A stretch of 10,546 bases of DNA from Verrucomicrobiota bacterium (GCA_003218935.1 QHPA01000072.1:27321-37866), one strand, 5' to 3'; counted from the stretch's first letter, positions 1 through 7,323 are shown. A program made the numbers and translations. Notes: generated from the letters alone by a model not told the origin.

Positions 1-590
1 CGCCATCCGATGCGATCGTACTGTTCGACGGCAGGGATTTGTCGAAGTGGCGAAGCGCCAAAGGCGCCGAAGCTAAGTGGAAATTGCTCGGCGACGGCTC
101 GATGGAGGTCAACGGCACGGGCAGCATCATGACGAAAGAAGAGTTCGGTGATGTGCAGTTGCACGTCGAGTGGGCGACGCCGAAGGAGGTCAAAGGCAAT
201 GGACAGGAGCGTGGCAACAGCGGTGTTTATCTGCAGGGCCGCTACGAAATCCAGGTGCTCGATTCTTATGAAAACAAGACTTACTTCAACAGTCAGGCCG
301 GCGCCTTTTATGAGCACAGCGCGCCGCTCGTGAACGCCTCACGCAAGCCGGGGGAATGGCAGACCTACGACATCATCTACCATCCGCCGAAAGCGGGTGC
401 GGATGGAAAACCGGTTCCAGGCTCGTTCACGGTCCTGCACAATGGCGTGCTCATTCAGGACCACATTCAGGTGACCGGCGACGCGACCCGCGCGGCAAAC
501 TTCCAGGGCATCGCGCCAAAAGGCCCGCTGGTTCTGCAGGACCACGGCAATCCCGTCCGCTATCGCAACATCTGGATTCGGCGGCTCTGA
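1..590 (+). CDS. DUF1080 / 3-keto-disaccharide hydrolase domain protein, 5' truncated
   Basis: The reading frame is open from the window edge (first complete codon at base 3) to a TGA at 588-590, so the true start and any signal peptide lie outside. The visible 195 residues begin with a [11 protein letters not shown] segment, the usual opening of the DUF1080 (3-keto-disaccharide hydrolase) domain. They continue with [49 protein letters not shown] and the ending [16 protein letters not shown], all hallmark blocks of this concanavalin-like jelly-roll family. Family members are usually exported and act on 3-keto-glycosides or related sugars in Planctomycetes, Verrucomicrobia and Bacteroidetes. 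The domain looks complete from near its N-terminal edge, and probably only the signal peptide and a short leader are missing. The substrate cannot be read from the sequence. The gene converges with the methyltransferase gene, leaving 146 bases between the two stops. Confidence 0.93.
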   Translation, partial: PSDAIVLFDGRDLSKWRSAKGAEAKWKLLGDGSMEVNGTGSIMTKEEFGDVQLHVEWATPKEVKGNGQERGNSGVYLQGRYEIQVLDSYENKTYFNSQAGAFYEHSAPLVNASRKPGEWQTYDIIYHPPKAGADGKPVPGSFTVLHNGVLIQDHIQVTGDATRAANFQGIAPKGPLVLQDHGNPVRYRNIWIRRL

Positions 591-736
591 ATCGGCATAA
601 CACGCGCAGGGGGAACCGCCCGAGGCTGCGCTTGTGGAGGCGCGGCAGGGCGGATTTGGCGCGGCCGAAAAACCTCCTTTTATTGAAGGAGTGACTTCCG
701 CCGGATCACGGTTGGCTCGTTGCTTAGTAAGTGTAG

Positions 737-2011
737 CTACCGCCAGCGGTTCCCAAGTCCGCCATGCTGCCGTCGGAATCCAGAAATGCTTATGTTGCCG
801 GCGTATGACAGAGTTGCCGGATGGTCCGGCGGATGGCCGGTCGTGCGCAACTCGGCAAACTTTCGCCGCGACTTCCTGGCCGCGCTGTCCACCGCGCCGA
901 AGAATTCACCCGCGCTCACGTGCGTCGAACAGGAGGCGGCGGCCAGGATGCCGCCTTGCCGCAAATGCGTGATGCCGGCGTTCGCCAATCTTCCGTAAGC
1001 CAGAATGGCTCCCGCGCGTTCGGACTCTCGTTTTGCCAGCGACGGCGGGTCGAGAATGATAAGATCAAACCTTCTCTTGCTGTTTTGAGCAAGCCACTCG
1101 AACGCGTCGGCCTGGATCGTTTCATGACGGCAGTGGGGGAAAGATGCGGCGTGATTCAAAGCAAAATTGCGCTTTGCCTCTTCAAGCGCGTGTTCACTGA
1201 TATCGACGTCAGTGACAGAGGTTGCGCCGCCGCGCGCCGCGTACACCGAGAAGCCGCCGGTGAAACTGAACGCGTTCAACACATCACGTCCTCGCGCGAG
1301 CGATTCGACGATGCGCCGGTTCTCGCGCTGGTCGAGAAAGAAGCCGGTCTTTTGTCCACGCAGCACATCGACTTCGAAACGCAGGCCGGTTTCCAGGAAC
1401 GTAGGACAGGCGTCTCGCCTGTCTCCGATGAGAAATTCTCCGTCTGACAAGTTGAACTTTGTGTGCGTAGTCGCTTGAATGTTCCGGCTCAGCCGCAACA
1501 CGATTCGTTCGGGTTTCAGCCCGGCGCGAATCATTCTGACAATTTCCTCCAGCCGCGGCAGCCACACGGCCGTGTAAAGCTTCAGCACCAGTGTCGTGTC
1601 GTAGCGATCGAGCACCAGGCCCGGCCAGCCATCGCTCTCGCCGTTTACGCAGCGATAGCCGGTCGTCTGTTCGTCGAACAAACCGCGGCGACGCGCCAGC
1701 GCCTGCTCCAAACGCGTTTGCCACCAGTCGCTATCTATCGTCACCGGTTTGCCGGCGTGCAGGACGCGAACCCGCAGCGGCGAATCGCGATCGAAAAGAC
1801 CCACTGCCAGGAATTTGTTCTTCCGGTCGTATATCACCGCCAGTTCGCCCGGTTCGCCTTCGCGATTTTGTTCGCGGATGCTGTTCGCAAACAGCCAGGG
1901 ATGGCCGAAGCGGACTCGGCGCTCGGCAGCGGCGGTGACGCGAAGGCGGAGTCGAGGGAGGGCCGAACCGCCGTTCGGCGCGTGGAAAGTCCCGTGAGAA
2001 ATTCGGCTCAA
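737..2011 (-). CDS. RlmI-type class I SAM-dependent rRNA methyltransferase (PUA + Rossmann)
   Basis: This 424-residue protein matches the RlmI/YccW family, whose E. coli member makes m5C in 23S rRNA. The N-terminal PUA domain spans about residues 18-90 ([23 protein letters not shown]). The middle domain includes [17 protein letters not shown] at 122-138, and [13 protein letters not shown] at 219-231 is a signature block. SAM motif I is [15 protein letters not shown] at 245-259, with acidic residues D268 and D270. LDPPS lies at 320-324, and the presumed catalytic Cys is C361 in AASCSTHVS. The start is TTG at 2011-2009, the only plausible one ahead of the PUA domain. It overlaps the stop of the upstream gene as TTGA, so translation is probably coupled by re-initiation. 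Residues 197-204 (DRRDACPT) are encoded by a perfect palindrome, see the repeat at 1405-1423. The last 14 or so residues after GNISISGF are an unusual basic tail. The exact rRNA site is unknown. Confidence 0.93.
   Translation of the reverse strand: MSRISHGTFHAPNGGSALPRLRLRVTAAAERRVRFGHPWLFANSIREQNREGEPGELAVIYDRKNKFLAVGLFDRDSPLRVRVLHAGKPVTIDSDWWQTRLEQALARRRGLFDEQTTGYRCVNGESDGWPGLVLDRYDTTLVLKLYTAVWLPRLEEIVRMIRAGLKPERIVLRLSRNIQATTHTKFNLSDGEFLIGDRRDACPTFLETGLRFEVDVLRGQKTGFFLDQRENRRIVESLARGRDVLNAFSFTGGFSVYAARGGATSVTDVDISEHALEEAKRNFALNHAASFPHCRHETIQADAFEWLAQNSKRRFDLIILDPPSLAKRESERAGAILAYGRLANAGITHLRQGGILAAASCSTHVSAGEFFGAVDSAARKSRRKFAELRTTGHPPDHPATLSYAGNISISGFRRQHGGLGNRWR
1405..1423. repeat. Short palindrome inside the methyltransferase gene
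   Basis: GACAGGCG (1405-1412) and CGCCTGTC (1416-1423) are perfect reverse complements around a 3-base TCT loop. On the minus strand the palindrome is read in frame as residues 197-203, giving DRRDACP followed by T204. It lies in the loop between the middle domain and the segment LRFEVDV, where family members vary. The same core, GGACAGGC-N-TCT-N-GCCTG, recurs in reverse complement at 7324-7341. A related hairpin with a CAGACATCCTTGTCTG core lies in the eboF-like gene. It looks like one copy of a dispersed REP-like family that landed in coding sequence. Confidence 0.7.
2008..2011 (-). promoter_or_regulatory. TTGA stop/start overlap (likely translational coupling)
   Basis: On the minus strand the TGA stop of the cupredoxin-cytochrome gene (2010-2008) overlaps the TTG start of the methyltransferase gene (2011-2009). 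The preceding bases show no Shine-Dalgarno sequence, so re-initiation by the terminating ribosome is the simplest explanation. The overlap also fixes the choice of the rare TTG start. Confidence 0.6.
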
Positions 2012-3978
2012 TGTTGATGCGTGTAGGTCTGAACGCTGCCGCCGGACTCAAGATAGGCGAGCAGGTCGAAGATCTGTTCCTTGGACAGTGTGTTCAATAA
2101 TCCAATCGGCATCAGGGATGACTTCTGAGGTTGCCGTTCTTTGAGCTCGGACTTCTTGAGTGTCTGGATGAGCGCATCGGACGGGCCCGTCTGGATGGTT
2201 ACGCTATCGGCATCTTCCTTGACGATCATGCCGAACGCTTCGTCTCCATTCTTCAGCTCGAATTGATAATTCCGGTAGCGCTCGTCGATTTTCAGCGATG
2301 GGTCGAGGATTTGGTGAAGAATGTCAGCGCGGTTGCTGTTGTAGCGTTTGAACACGTCGGTCAGGTCCGGCCCGTACGCGTAGCCTTCGTTGCCGACCTT
2401 GTGGCACTGCGCGCAGGCGAGTTTGGTAAAAAAACCCTTGCCCGCTGCCGGATTCACGCTGGTGTAGGCTTTCGCCAGATCGACCGCCAGATCGTCCAAT
2501 TTCCATTCCGTCATCTTCTGCTCGGCGTGGCTCGCAAGATAGTTTTCCACGTCATTGACCACCGCGAGCGTGCCGACCATGCGTCGCCAGTGGCCTGGAT
2601 AGCTGCAGAGATACGGATACTCGCCCGGATCGGTTGGAGCAGTAAAAGCCAGTTTCGTCTGTTGGCCGGGATCGAGCAGTCTCGTGGCGAAGAGAACTTT
2701 CGGCGAATCCGGCACGTAGAGCCGCAGAAAAGCATCCGGCTGCGGCGCCATCTTCTCGGCGGCCTGGCCGATTTCTTCAGTGGCGCCTGGCTTGACCACC
2801 ACGAGGTTGTGCTGCATGGCATCGTCGTTCTTCAAGATGATCTCCATCGGCTTGCCCGGTTCCACCGCAATCAGCGTTTTGTCATAAAGCATCTGTTCAG
2901 GGATCGTGTGTATGACGAAAACGCTCGCGCCCAGCGAACGAAGTGTCTTGCCGGCGGTGCGGGCTTTTTCCGGCGGCAACAGCGAGGTCAAATCCGTGGC
3001 GAACTGAAAGGCGTTGGCTGCATCCGGCTCCGTGCGTTGATCGACCGGCACGTTTTTCAAGTAAGCAATGAGGCTATCGATCAGCGATTCCGGCTGTTCT
3101 TTGGGCCACGACTTGCGCGGTATCTGCTGGAGACCCGCGACCGCGGCGGCGCGTTCGGTTGCCGACTTCACCAATCCAGCCAGCGTGTCGAACGTCTCGG
3201 CGTCGTGGCCGGGCACAGCGGCAATCGCGGTGATGGCTGCGCGGCGCACTTCGGCGGGATCGGCCTTGTGAAGGAGGGGCTGAAGCTTCGGATAAAGCGA
3301 GGAGCGAAGGCCGGCGTCGCGAATGAGCGGAACAGAAAGCACGAGGTCCGCGAGCTTCGCCGGATCGGCCTCGGCCGTTTGCCAGATTTTGTCCGCGGAC
3401 GCATCAGCGGTGATGAGCGCCGCGTAACCAAGCTGGCGGGTCAACGCCAGTTGTGGTTCGCTCGCCAATTTTTCCAGGTCGGTGCGCCTGGCGGCGAGGT
3501 CGCCAGTTCTGATTTGGAGCAACAGCGCGGCGAGATCGCGCAACACCAGCTCCGCTTCGTCGCCTTTCGCGTCGAGGTCCTGAATGCCTTTGAGCAGTTC
3601 CGTCAACGTGTCGGTGTTTCGGGTTTTGGCGAGGCCCTCCAGCGCTTCGATGCGATATTTCCTGTCCAGTCCTTTGCGTTCCAGCAGCGCGATGTAAACG
3701 AACTCGCCGCGCGGCGCTTCGATCAGTTCCTTGTTGGAGAGCCGGCTGAGAACGTACGCCGCCGCCCGCGGACTCTTCGGCAGGAACAGCGTTTTTTTGG
3801 GCGGCTCGTCGTTGGCTGCGCGGGTGGGCGCTAACGACAGCATAAAGGTCGCGAACAGGGCGAGAACGAATCGGCGCGCCTGAAGCCAACGGGTGCTCGT
3901 TGTTTTCGGTGAGTATTCCCTGGACTTGATTCGTGCGGACACGGCAGTCCGCGCGAGTCCGTGTGAAAAGTCCTGCAT
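2008..3978 (-). CDS. Exported HEAT-like / azurin-like cupredoxin / cytochrome c fusion protein
   Basis: The 656-residue protein has a hydrophobic stretch at about 37-50 ending APTRA-A, a likely signal peptide. Residues about 70-345 are Ala/Leu-rich paired helices resembling HEAT repeats. Residues about 350-475 form an azurin/plastocyanin-like type 1 copper domain. H390 lies in MQHN, and C458, H463 and M467 lie in [11 protein letters not shown]; their spacing is that of azurin Cys112/His117/Met121. A C-terminal PVC-type heme domain follows (about 505-645), with C522-A-Q-C525-H526 as the heme c site and M623 in LMPIGL as the probable axial Met. The likely role is periplasmic electron transfer between copper and heme centres, perhaps serving a dehydrogenase; the partner is unknown. 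The start is ATG at 3978, with no clear ribosome site. GTG at 3942 gives a more usual leader and is a real alternative. It is the first gene of a two-gene minus-strand unit. Confidence 0.9.
   Translation of the reverse strand: MQDFSHGLARTAVSARIKSREYSPKTTSTRWLQARRFVLALFATFMLSLAPTRAANDEPPKKTLFLPKSPRAAAYVLSRLSNKELIEAPRGEFVYIALLERKGLDRKYRIEALEGLAKTRNTDTLTELLKGIQDLDAKGDEAELVLRDLAALLLQIRTGDLAARRTDLEKLASEPQLALTRQLGYAALITADASADKIWQTAEADPAKLADLVLSVPLIRDAGLRSSLYPKLQPLLHKADPAEVRRAAITAIAAVPGHDAETFDTLAGLVKSATERAAAVAGLQQIPRKSWPKEQPESLIDSLIAYLKNVPVDQRTEPDAANAFQFATDLTSLLPPEKARTAGKTLRSLGASVFVIHTIPEQMLYDKTLIAVEPGKPMEIILKNDDAMQHNLVVVKPGATEEIGQAAEKMAPQPDAFLRLYVPDSPKVLFATRLLDPGQQTKLAFTAPTDPGEYPYLCSYPGHWRRMVGTLAVVNDVENYLASHAEQKMTEWKLDDLAVDLAKAYTSVNPAAGKGFFTKLACAQCHKVGNEGYAYGPDLTDVFKRYNSNRADILHQILDPSLKIDERYRNYQFELKNGDEAFGMIVKEDADSVTIQTGPSDALIQTLKKSELKERQPQKSSLMPIGLLNTLSKEQIFDLLAYLESGGSVQTYTHQH
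3935..3952. repeat. Small hairpin in the leader of the cytochrome fusion gene
   Basis: GCGGAC (3935-3940) and GTCCGC (3947-3952) can pair around a 6-base loop. The hairpin covers the region that encodes residues about 10-15 of the long form of the protein, including the alternative GTG start at 3942-3940. It could be part of a dispersed repeat or simply chance in GC-rich DNA. Confidence 0.3.
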
Positions 3979-4125
3979 TTGATTGAACCGTTAGCCGATT
4001 CGCGCGTTTTTCTCAAGCCTGAACCACATCTGCGGCAGCAGTCGGCACCAAACGCTGCTCTTTCCCGAACGACTCGAACGATTCATGGAGAGCGAACACC
4101 TCCAAGAACTGGACGTGCGTTGGGG

Positions 4126-4216
4126 CCATGAACGGTGGGGCGAGACTCCGTCGAGCCCTAATTTGTATCCATTGGAGATCAGGGCTCGACGGAGTCTCGC
4201 CCCACCCGGTTCATGG
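4126..4216. repeat. Large inverted repeat IR1 (34-bp stem)
   Basis: A perfect 26-base inverted repeat occupies 4134-4159 and 4181-4206 around a 21-base loop. Beyond a 2-base bulge (4207-4208) the pairing continues for 8 more bases, CCATGAAC at 4126-4133 with GTTCATGG at 4209-4216. The arm starts GGTGGGGCGAGACT, and the same terminal sequence bounds the second inverted repeat at 5636-5751. The perfection of the stem suggests recent insertion or active maintenance. It could form a very stable RNA hairpin or be a small non-autonomous mobile element. No T-rich tail follows, so an intrinsic terminator is not indicated. Confidence 0.92.
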
Positions 4217-4312
4217 GAAGCATCACCCCGCCAAACTGCACCACCACCGCCCGTTGAGACGCATTGTGCGAATGCTCACGAATCGGGTTCAGGGCCTTTG
4301 TCAATCGGCGGC

Positions 4313-4330
4313 AATTCGTGAAATTCGTGT
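4313..4330 (+). repeat. Tandem 9-base motif (AATTCGTGA / AATTCGTGT)
   Basis: Two adjacent copies of AATTCGTGN lie at 4313-4321 and 4322-4330, 54 bases before the eboD-like start codon. Its placement parallels the triple 10-base repeat before the eboF-like gene. The function is unknown; a protein-binding site or a degraded dispersed repeat are both possible. Confidence 0.6.
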
Positions 4331-4384
4331 CTTCCTGCTTAAATAAAACTCGAATTTCATCGTCCAAAGTTCCACATTACGACA

Positions 4385-5578
4385 ATGGACCTTATTGAGC
4401 GCGCCATTCAGCTCGGCTATCGGCATCGCGTTTATTTCACGCGCCGCGTGTTTGATCCTGCCAATCCGGTGCTCAAGGAGGTGCTGGCCAACGCCGAGAA
4501 CAAGGAGCAGCACAAAGTGTTCGTAGTGCTCGATGAATCCCTGGCTCGAGCGCGGCCGGAACTGGCCCGCAATATCGAAGCTTACTTTTCTGCTTTCTCC
4601 GATCCCCTGAAACTGGTCTGCGCTCCGTTCGTCATCGAAGGGGGCGAACGCACGAAGAACTCCTATTTCCACGTCTCGGAAATTCACTCACACATCGACC
4701 GCTACCATATCGACCGTCATTCCTACGTCGTTGCGGTTGGGGGCGGCGCGATTCTCGACATGGTCGGCCTGGCGGCGACGACGGCCCATCGCGGCTGCCG
4801 GCATCTGCGGATTCCCACCACCACGCTGAGCCAGGCCGATTCCGGTGTCGGCGTGAAAAACGGCATCAACGCCTTTGGCAAAAAGAACTTCATCGGCACG
4901 TTCGCTCCGCCGTTTGCCGTCATTAACGATTTCGATTTGCTCGCGTCGCTCTTGCCGCGTGACAAGCGGAACGGCTATGTCGAGGCCGTCAAAGTCGCGC
5001 TTATCCGTGACAGGAACTTCTTCGAGGTGATCGAGCGTGACGCGGACCGGCTGCGCGACTTCGACCGCGAAGCCATGCAGCGGCTCATCTATCGCTGCGC
5101 CGAATTGCACGTGAACCACATCGCCACGTCCGGCGATCCGTTCGAGTTCGGTTCCGCCCGGCCGCTCGACTTCGGCCACTGGGCCGCGCATAAACTCGAG
5201 CAGCTTTCCGAATACACCATCCGTCACGGCGAAGCGGTGGCCGTTGGCATCGCGCTGGACACGATTTATTCGTGGAAGATGGGCCACCTCGACAGCTCCT
5301 CCGCTGACCGCGTGCTGGCGTTGCTCGAAAAACTCGGATTCGAGTTATTCGCCAACGAACTGCTGAACGTGGACTCGGACAACAATTTAATGGTCTTGAA
5401 AGGCCTCGAAGAATTCCGCGAACACCTCGGCGGTCAGCTCACGATCACGCTGCTGAAAGCGATCGGTCTGGGCTTCGAAGCGCACGAAATGAATCTTCCA
5501 CGTGTGATCGAATCGATTTACGAGCTGCAAGCCCGCCACGCGCAGGAAGCGCGCAAGATCGTGCCTGCCCGAGGTTGA
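4385..5578 (+). CDS. eboD: EboD-type 3-dehydroquinate synthase-like enzyme
   Basis: The 397-residue protein belongs to the dehydroquinate synthase superfamily, which uses NAD and a divalent metal for sugar-phosphate cyclisation. The N-terminal NAD-binding part carries VAVGGGAILDMVG at 116-128 and IPTTTLSQADSGVGVKNG at 143-160, with K158 at the position of the substrate-binding Lys of AroB. The likely metal ligands are E200 (in VEAVK, with K203), H265 (LDFGHWAAH) and H281 (RHGEAVAVG). The N-terminal block GYRHRVYFTRRVFDPANPVL and the VKNGIN variant of AroB's GGKTAVN match the Ebo subfamily rather than housekeeping AroB. Downstream lies an EboF-type gene, which supports the assignment. In other bacteria the ebo cluster is linked to a small metabolite or its export (scytonemin in cyanobacteria). 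The exact reaction is unknown. The start is ATG at 4385, with no clear ribosome site; 3-dehydroquinate synthase proper is the less likely alternative. Confidence 0.9.
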   Translation: MDLIERAIQLGYRHRVYFTRRVFDPANPVLKEVLANAENKEQHKVFVVLDESLARARPELARNIEAYFSAFSDPLKLVCAPFVIEGGERTKNSYFHVSEIHSHIDRYHIDRHSYVVAVGGGAILDMVGLAATTAHRGCRHLRIPTTTLSQADSGVGVKNGINAFGKKNFIGTFAPPFAVINDFDLLASLLPRDKRNGYVEAVKVALIRDRNFFEVIERDADRLRDFDREAMQRLIYRCAELHVNHIATSGDPFEFGSARPLDFGHWAAHKLEQLSEYTIRHGEAVAVGIALDTIYSWKMGHLDSSSADRVLALLEKLGFELFANELLNVDSDNNLMVLKGLEEFREHLGGQLTITLLKAIGLGFEAHEMNLPRVIESIYELQARHAQEARKIVPARG

Positions 5579-5635
5579 CCGGTCACACGGGGTCGCGGCC
5601 TCGTCCCGTATCCCTGACACGTTGAAAATGCGGGG

Positions 5636-5751
5636 AGTGGGCTGCTTTGATTAGAACTGGTGGGGCGAGCGTCCCCGCGAGCCGAAAAACCCAGCACTTC
5701 TCAATTCCATCGCGGCTCGCCAGTAGTCTCGCCCCACCAAATCAGCCCACT
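5636..5751. repeat. Inverted repeat IR2, same family as IR1
   Basis: Three nested pairings are visible. The outer arms are AGTGGGCTG (5636-5644) and CAGCCCACT (5743-5751), the middle arms TGGTGGGGCGAG (5658-5669) and CTCGCCCCACCA (5728-5739), and the inner arms GCGAGCCG (5677-5684) and CGGCTCGC (5713-5720). The GGTGGGGCGAG terminus is identical to that of IR1, and the right arm shares GGTGGGGCGAGACT. This copy is more degraded than IR1. It sits between the eboD-like and eboF-like genes and may influence their joint transcript. Confidence 0.85.
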
Positions 5752-5757
5752 ACTAAA

Positions 5758-5787
5758 ATCCGTGTTCATCTGTGTTCATCCGTGGTT
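5758..5787 (+). repeat. Triple tandem 10-base repeat before the eboF-like gene
   Basis: ATCCGTGTTC (5758-5767), ATCTGTGTTC (5768-5777) and ATCCGTGGTT (5778-5787) lie head to tail, with one or two differences between neighbours. The array ends 27 bases before the eboF-like start. Similar ATCYGTGTTC strings are, from memory, widespread in environmental PVC-group genomes, so this may be a dispersed intergenic repeat rather than an operator. Confidence 0.75.
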
Positions 5788-5814
5788 GAATGGCGCCGTC
5801 AAACTTAAACCCGG

Positions 5815-7269
5815 ATGAAACGCCTCGCGGTCATCAATGTCGTCGGCCTCACCGAACCGCTTATTGGCCAGCACACGCCCGGGATCGCGGAGTTTCTAAA
5901 ACGCGGCGCGAAGGCAAGCATCGTTCCTGCATTTCCCGCCCTCACCTCCTCCGCGCAGTCGGATTATCTCACCGGGAAACTTCCGTCAGAGCACGGCATC
6001 GTCGCTAACGGCTGGTATAACCGCGAACTGGCCGAGGTGCAGTTCACCTGCGCGAAATTGTTTTGGTGGTTCAACATGTATTCGAGCGCGGACTACTCGA
6101 TCACGCCCCGCCCGATGTACCCCGCCGATGGCCGCAAAGTGTTCGACATTTACACGTGGCCTTACTCCATCCGCACTGAGATCAAAACGGATCTAGGCGA
6201 ATTCCCGTTCCCGTGCTTTTGGGGCCCGGCAGCCGGCGTGGACACACCGCGAGGTGCCGCCGATGCCGCGTCGCGCTGGATTGCCGAATCAGCCAAGTGG
6301 ATCGAAAACAAATATCAACCGACGCTCAGCCTCATTTATCTGCCGCACCTGGATTGCAACCTTCAGCGATACGGGCCGACCGTAGCGCAGACATCCTTGT
6401 CTGCGGGTTCGGGCGACCTCCCGGTCGCCAGGGAAACCGGAAGTCCGTCGAACCCGCAGGCTGGGAAGCCTGCGCTACGACCAATCAATCCCGCGATTCA
6501 TCGCGATCTCCGGCAAATCGACGCCCTCGTCGGTGACCTGATTTCGTTCTTCCAAAGCCGCTCCGTTCAAGTGCTGCTCCTTTCCGAATACGGCATCACG
6601 AACGTGGACACGCCCATCCACCTGAACCGCCTCCTGCGCGAGAAAGGCTGGCTTACGGTCAAAGACGAACTCAGCCTGGAACTGCTCGACTGCGGCGCAA
6701 GCAGAGTTTTCGCCGTGGCGGACCATCAGGTGGCCCACATTTACCTCAACGATCACTCGCTGGAAAACAAAGTGCGCGAGCTTTTGGAGAGGACGCCCGG
6801 CGTGGCTGGCCTCATGGGCGCTCAGGGAAAGAAACAAATGGGCCTCAACCATCCGCGCGCCGGCGACCTGATCGCGGTTGCGGCCGAACACGCTTGGTTC
6901 ACCTACTACTACTGGCTCGACGACGCGAAGGCGCCCGACTTCGCGCGCACTGTGGATATCCATCGCAAACCCGGCTACGACCCCGTGGAATTGTTTCTCG
7001 ATCCCAAAATCCCGGCGGTGAAACTGAGAGTCCTCTGGCGATTGCTTCAGAAAAGACTCGGCTTCCGCATGTTGATGGATGTGATCCCGCTCGATGCCAC
7101 GCTGGTCAAAGGTTCCCACGGCTGCCGTCCGGCGAGCACTTCGGATTGGCCAATCCTCATTAGCAACCAACCATCGGCAGTCGCCACGCCGCAGATCGAA
7201 TCGACAGAAGTTTATCAAATCATTCGCCGGTTGGTTTGCGGAGAGGACTCGGTTCCCTTCCTGCCCTGA
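5815..7269 (+). CDS. eboF: EboF-type alkaline phosphatase / nucleotide pyrophosphatase family protein with in-frame repeat insert
   Basis: The 484-residue protein belongs to the alkaline phosphatase/type I phosphodiesterase superfamily. It starts LAVINVVGLTEPLIG. It carries the nucleophile region FPALTSSAQSDYLTGKLPSEHGIVANGWYNRE at 40-71, with T44 or a neighbouring Ser as the probable attacking residue. Further blocks are NMYSSADYSITPRPMYPADGRK at 87-108, LIYLPHLDCNLQRYGP at 173-188 (H178, D180), LSEYGIT at 256-262, LNHPRAGDL at 344-352 and KGSHG at 432-436. The first metal Asp and the DHG motif of typical pyrophosphatases are replaced by N8 and EYG (258-260), so the metal site may be altered. 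Residues about 189-223 are encoded by a palindromic element. The upstream gene is eboD-like; the role in the Ebo pathway is unproven. The start is ATG at 5815; no ribosome site is visible. There is no signal peptide. Confidence 0.87.
   Translation: MKRLAVINVVGLTEPLIGQHTPGIAEFLKRGAKASIVPAFPALTSSAQSDYLTGKLPSEHGIVANGWYNRELAEVQFTCAKLFWWFNMYSSADYSITPRPMYPADGRKVFDIYTWPYSIRTEIKTDLGEFPFPCFWGPAAGVDTPRGAADAASRWIAESAKWIENKYQPTLSLIYLPHLDCNLQRYGPTVAQTSLSAGSGDLPVARETGSPSNPQAGKPALRPINPAIHRDLRQIDALVGDLISFFQSRSVQVLLLSEYGITNVDTPIHLNRLLREKGWLTVKDELSLELLDCGASRVFAVADHQVAHIYLNDHSLENKVRELLERTPGVAGLMGAQGKKQMGLNHPRAGDLIAVAAEHAWFTYYYWLDDAKAPDFARTVDIHRKPGYDPVELFLDPKIPAVKLRVLWRLLQKRLGFRMLMDVIPLDATLVKGSHGCRPASTSDWPILISNQPSAVATPQIESTEVYQIIRRLVCGEDSVPFLP
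6382..6478. repeat. 97-base compound palindromic element inside the eboF-like gene
   Basis: The 30-base arms 6382-6411 and 6449-6478 are reverse complements at 25 of 30 positions and share the terminal 9-mer GTAGCGCAG / CTGCGCTAC. Each arm is itself a hairpin: CGCAGACA-TCCT-TGTCTGCG on the left and CGCAGGCT-GGGA-AGCCTGCG on the right. The centre holds a third hairpin, GGCGACC-TCCC-GGTCGCC. GACC flanks the element on both sides (6378-6381 and 6479-6482), a possible target duplication. It is read in frame as about 33 residues (VAQTSLSAG at the left, NPQAGKPALRP at the right) between GP188 and NPAIHRDLRQID, a place where the family normally seems to run on directly. Confidence 0.85.
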
Positions 7270-7323
7270 TTGGCCATCAGCGGAGCCGGAACCCAAGTGG
7301 CCAGGTTTCCGGCCTGCCTGCGC

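Larger units (their letters stand above)
3979..4384. other. Divergent intergenic region, 406 bases
   Basis: This gap separates the minus-strand cytochrome fusion gene from the plus-strand eboD-like gene, so promoters for both should lie here. It contains the large inverted repeat at 4126-4216 and a 9-base tandem motif at 4313-4330. An AT-rich patch (TTAAATAAAACT, about 4339-4350) is the best candidate for a -10 region of the eboD-like gene, but no convincing -35 box accompanies it. Short open frames here are built from the inverted repeat and show no recognisable protein. Confidence 0.6.

Noticed and set aside
674..691. Hairpin CTCCTT-TTATTG-AAGGAG between the convergent genes, considered as a terminator
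   Set aside because: The stem is only 6 bp and no T-run follows on either strand, so an intrinsic terminator is not supported.
2131..3834. Long open frame on the + strand (567 codons) antisense to the cytochrome fusion gene
   Set aside because: Its translation has no recognisable domain, while the opposite strand has clear copper and heme motifs. It is a GC-bias shadow.
4085..4346. Short + strand open frames of 72-78 codons before the eboD-like gene
   Set aside because: They are built largely from the inverted repeat at 4126-4216 and have no ribosome site or recognisable protein.
4385..5578. Assignment of the cyclase as housekeeping AroB of the shikimate pathway
   Set aside because: The N-terminal region and the VKNGIN variant differ from AroB, and the following gene is EboF-type, so the Ebo assignment fits better.
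5758..5787. Tandem 10-base array considered as a CRISPR fragment
   Set aside because: The units are directly adjacent with no spacers and far too short for CRISPR repeats.
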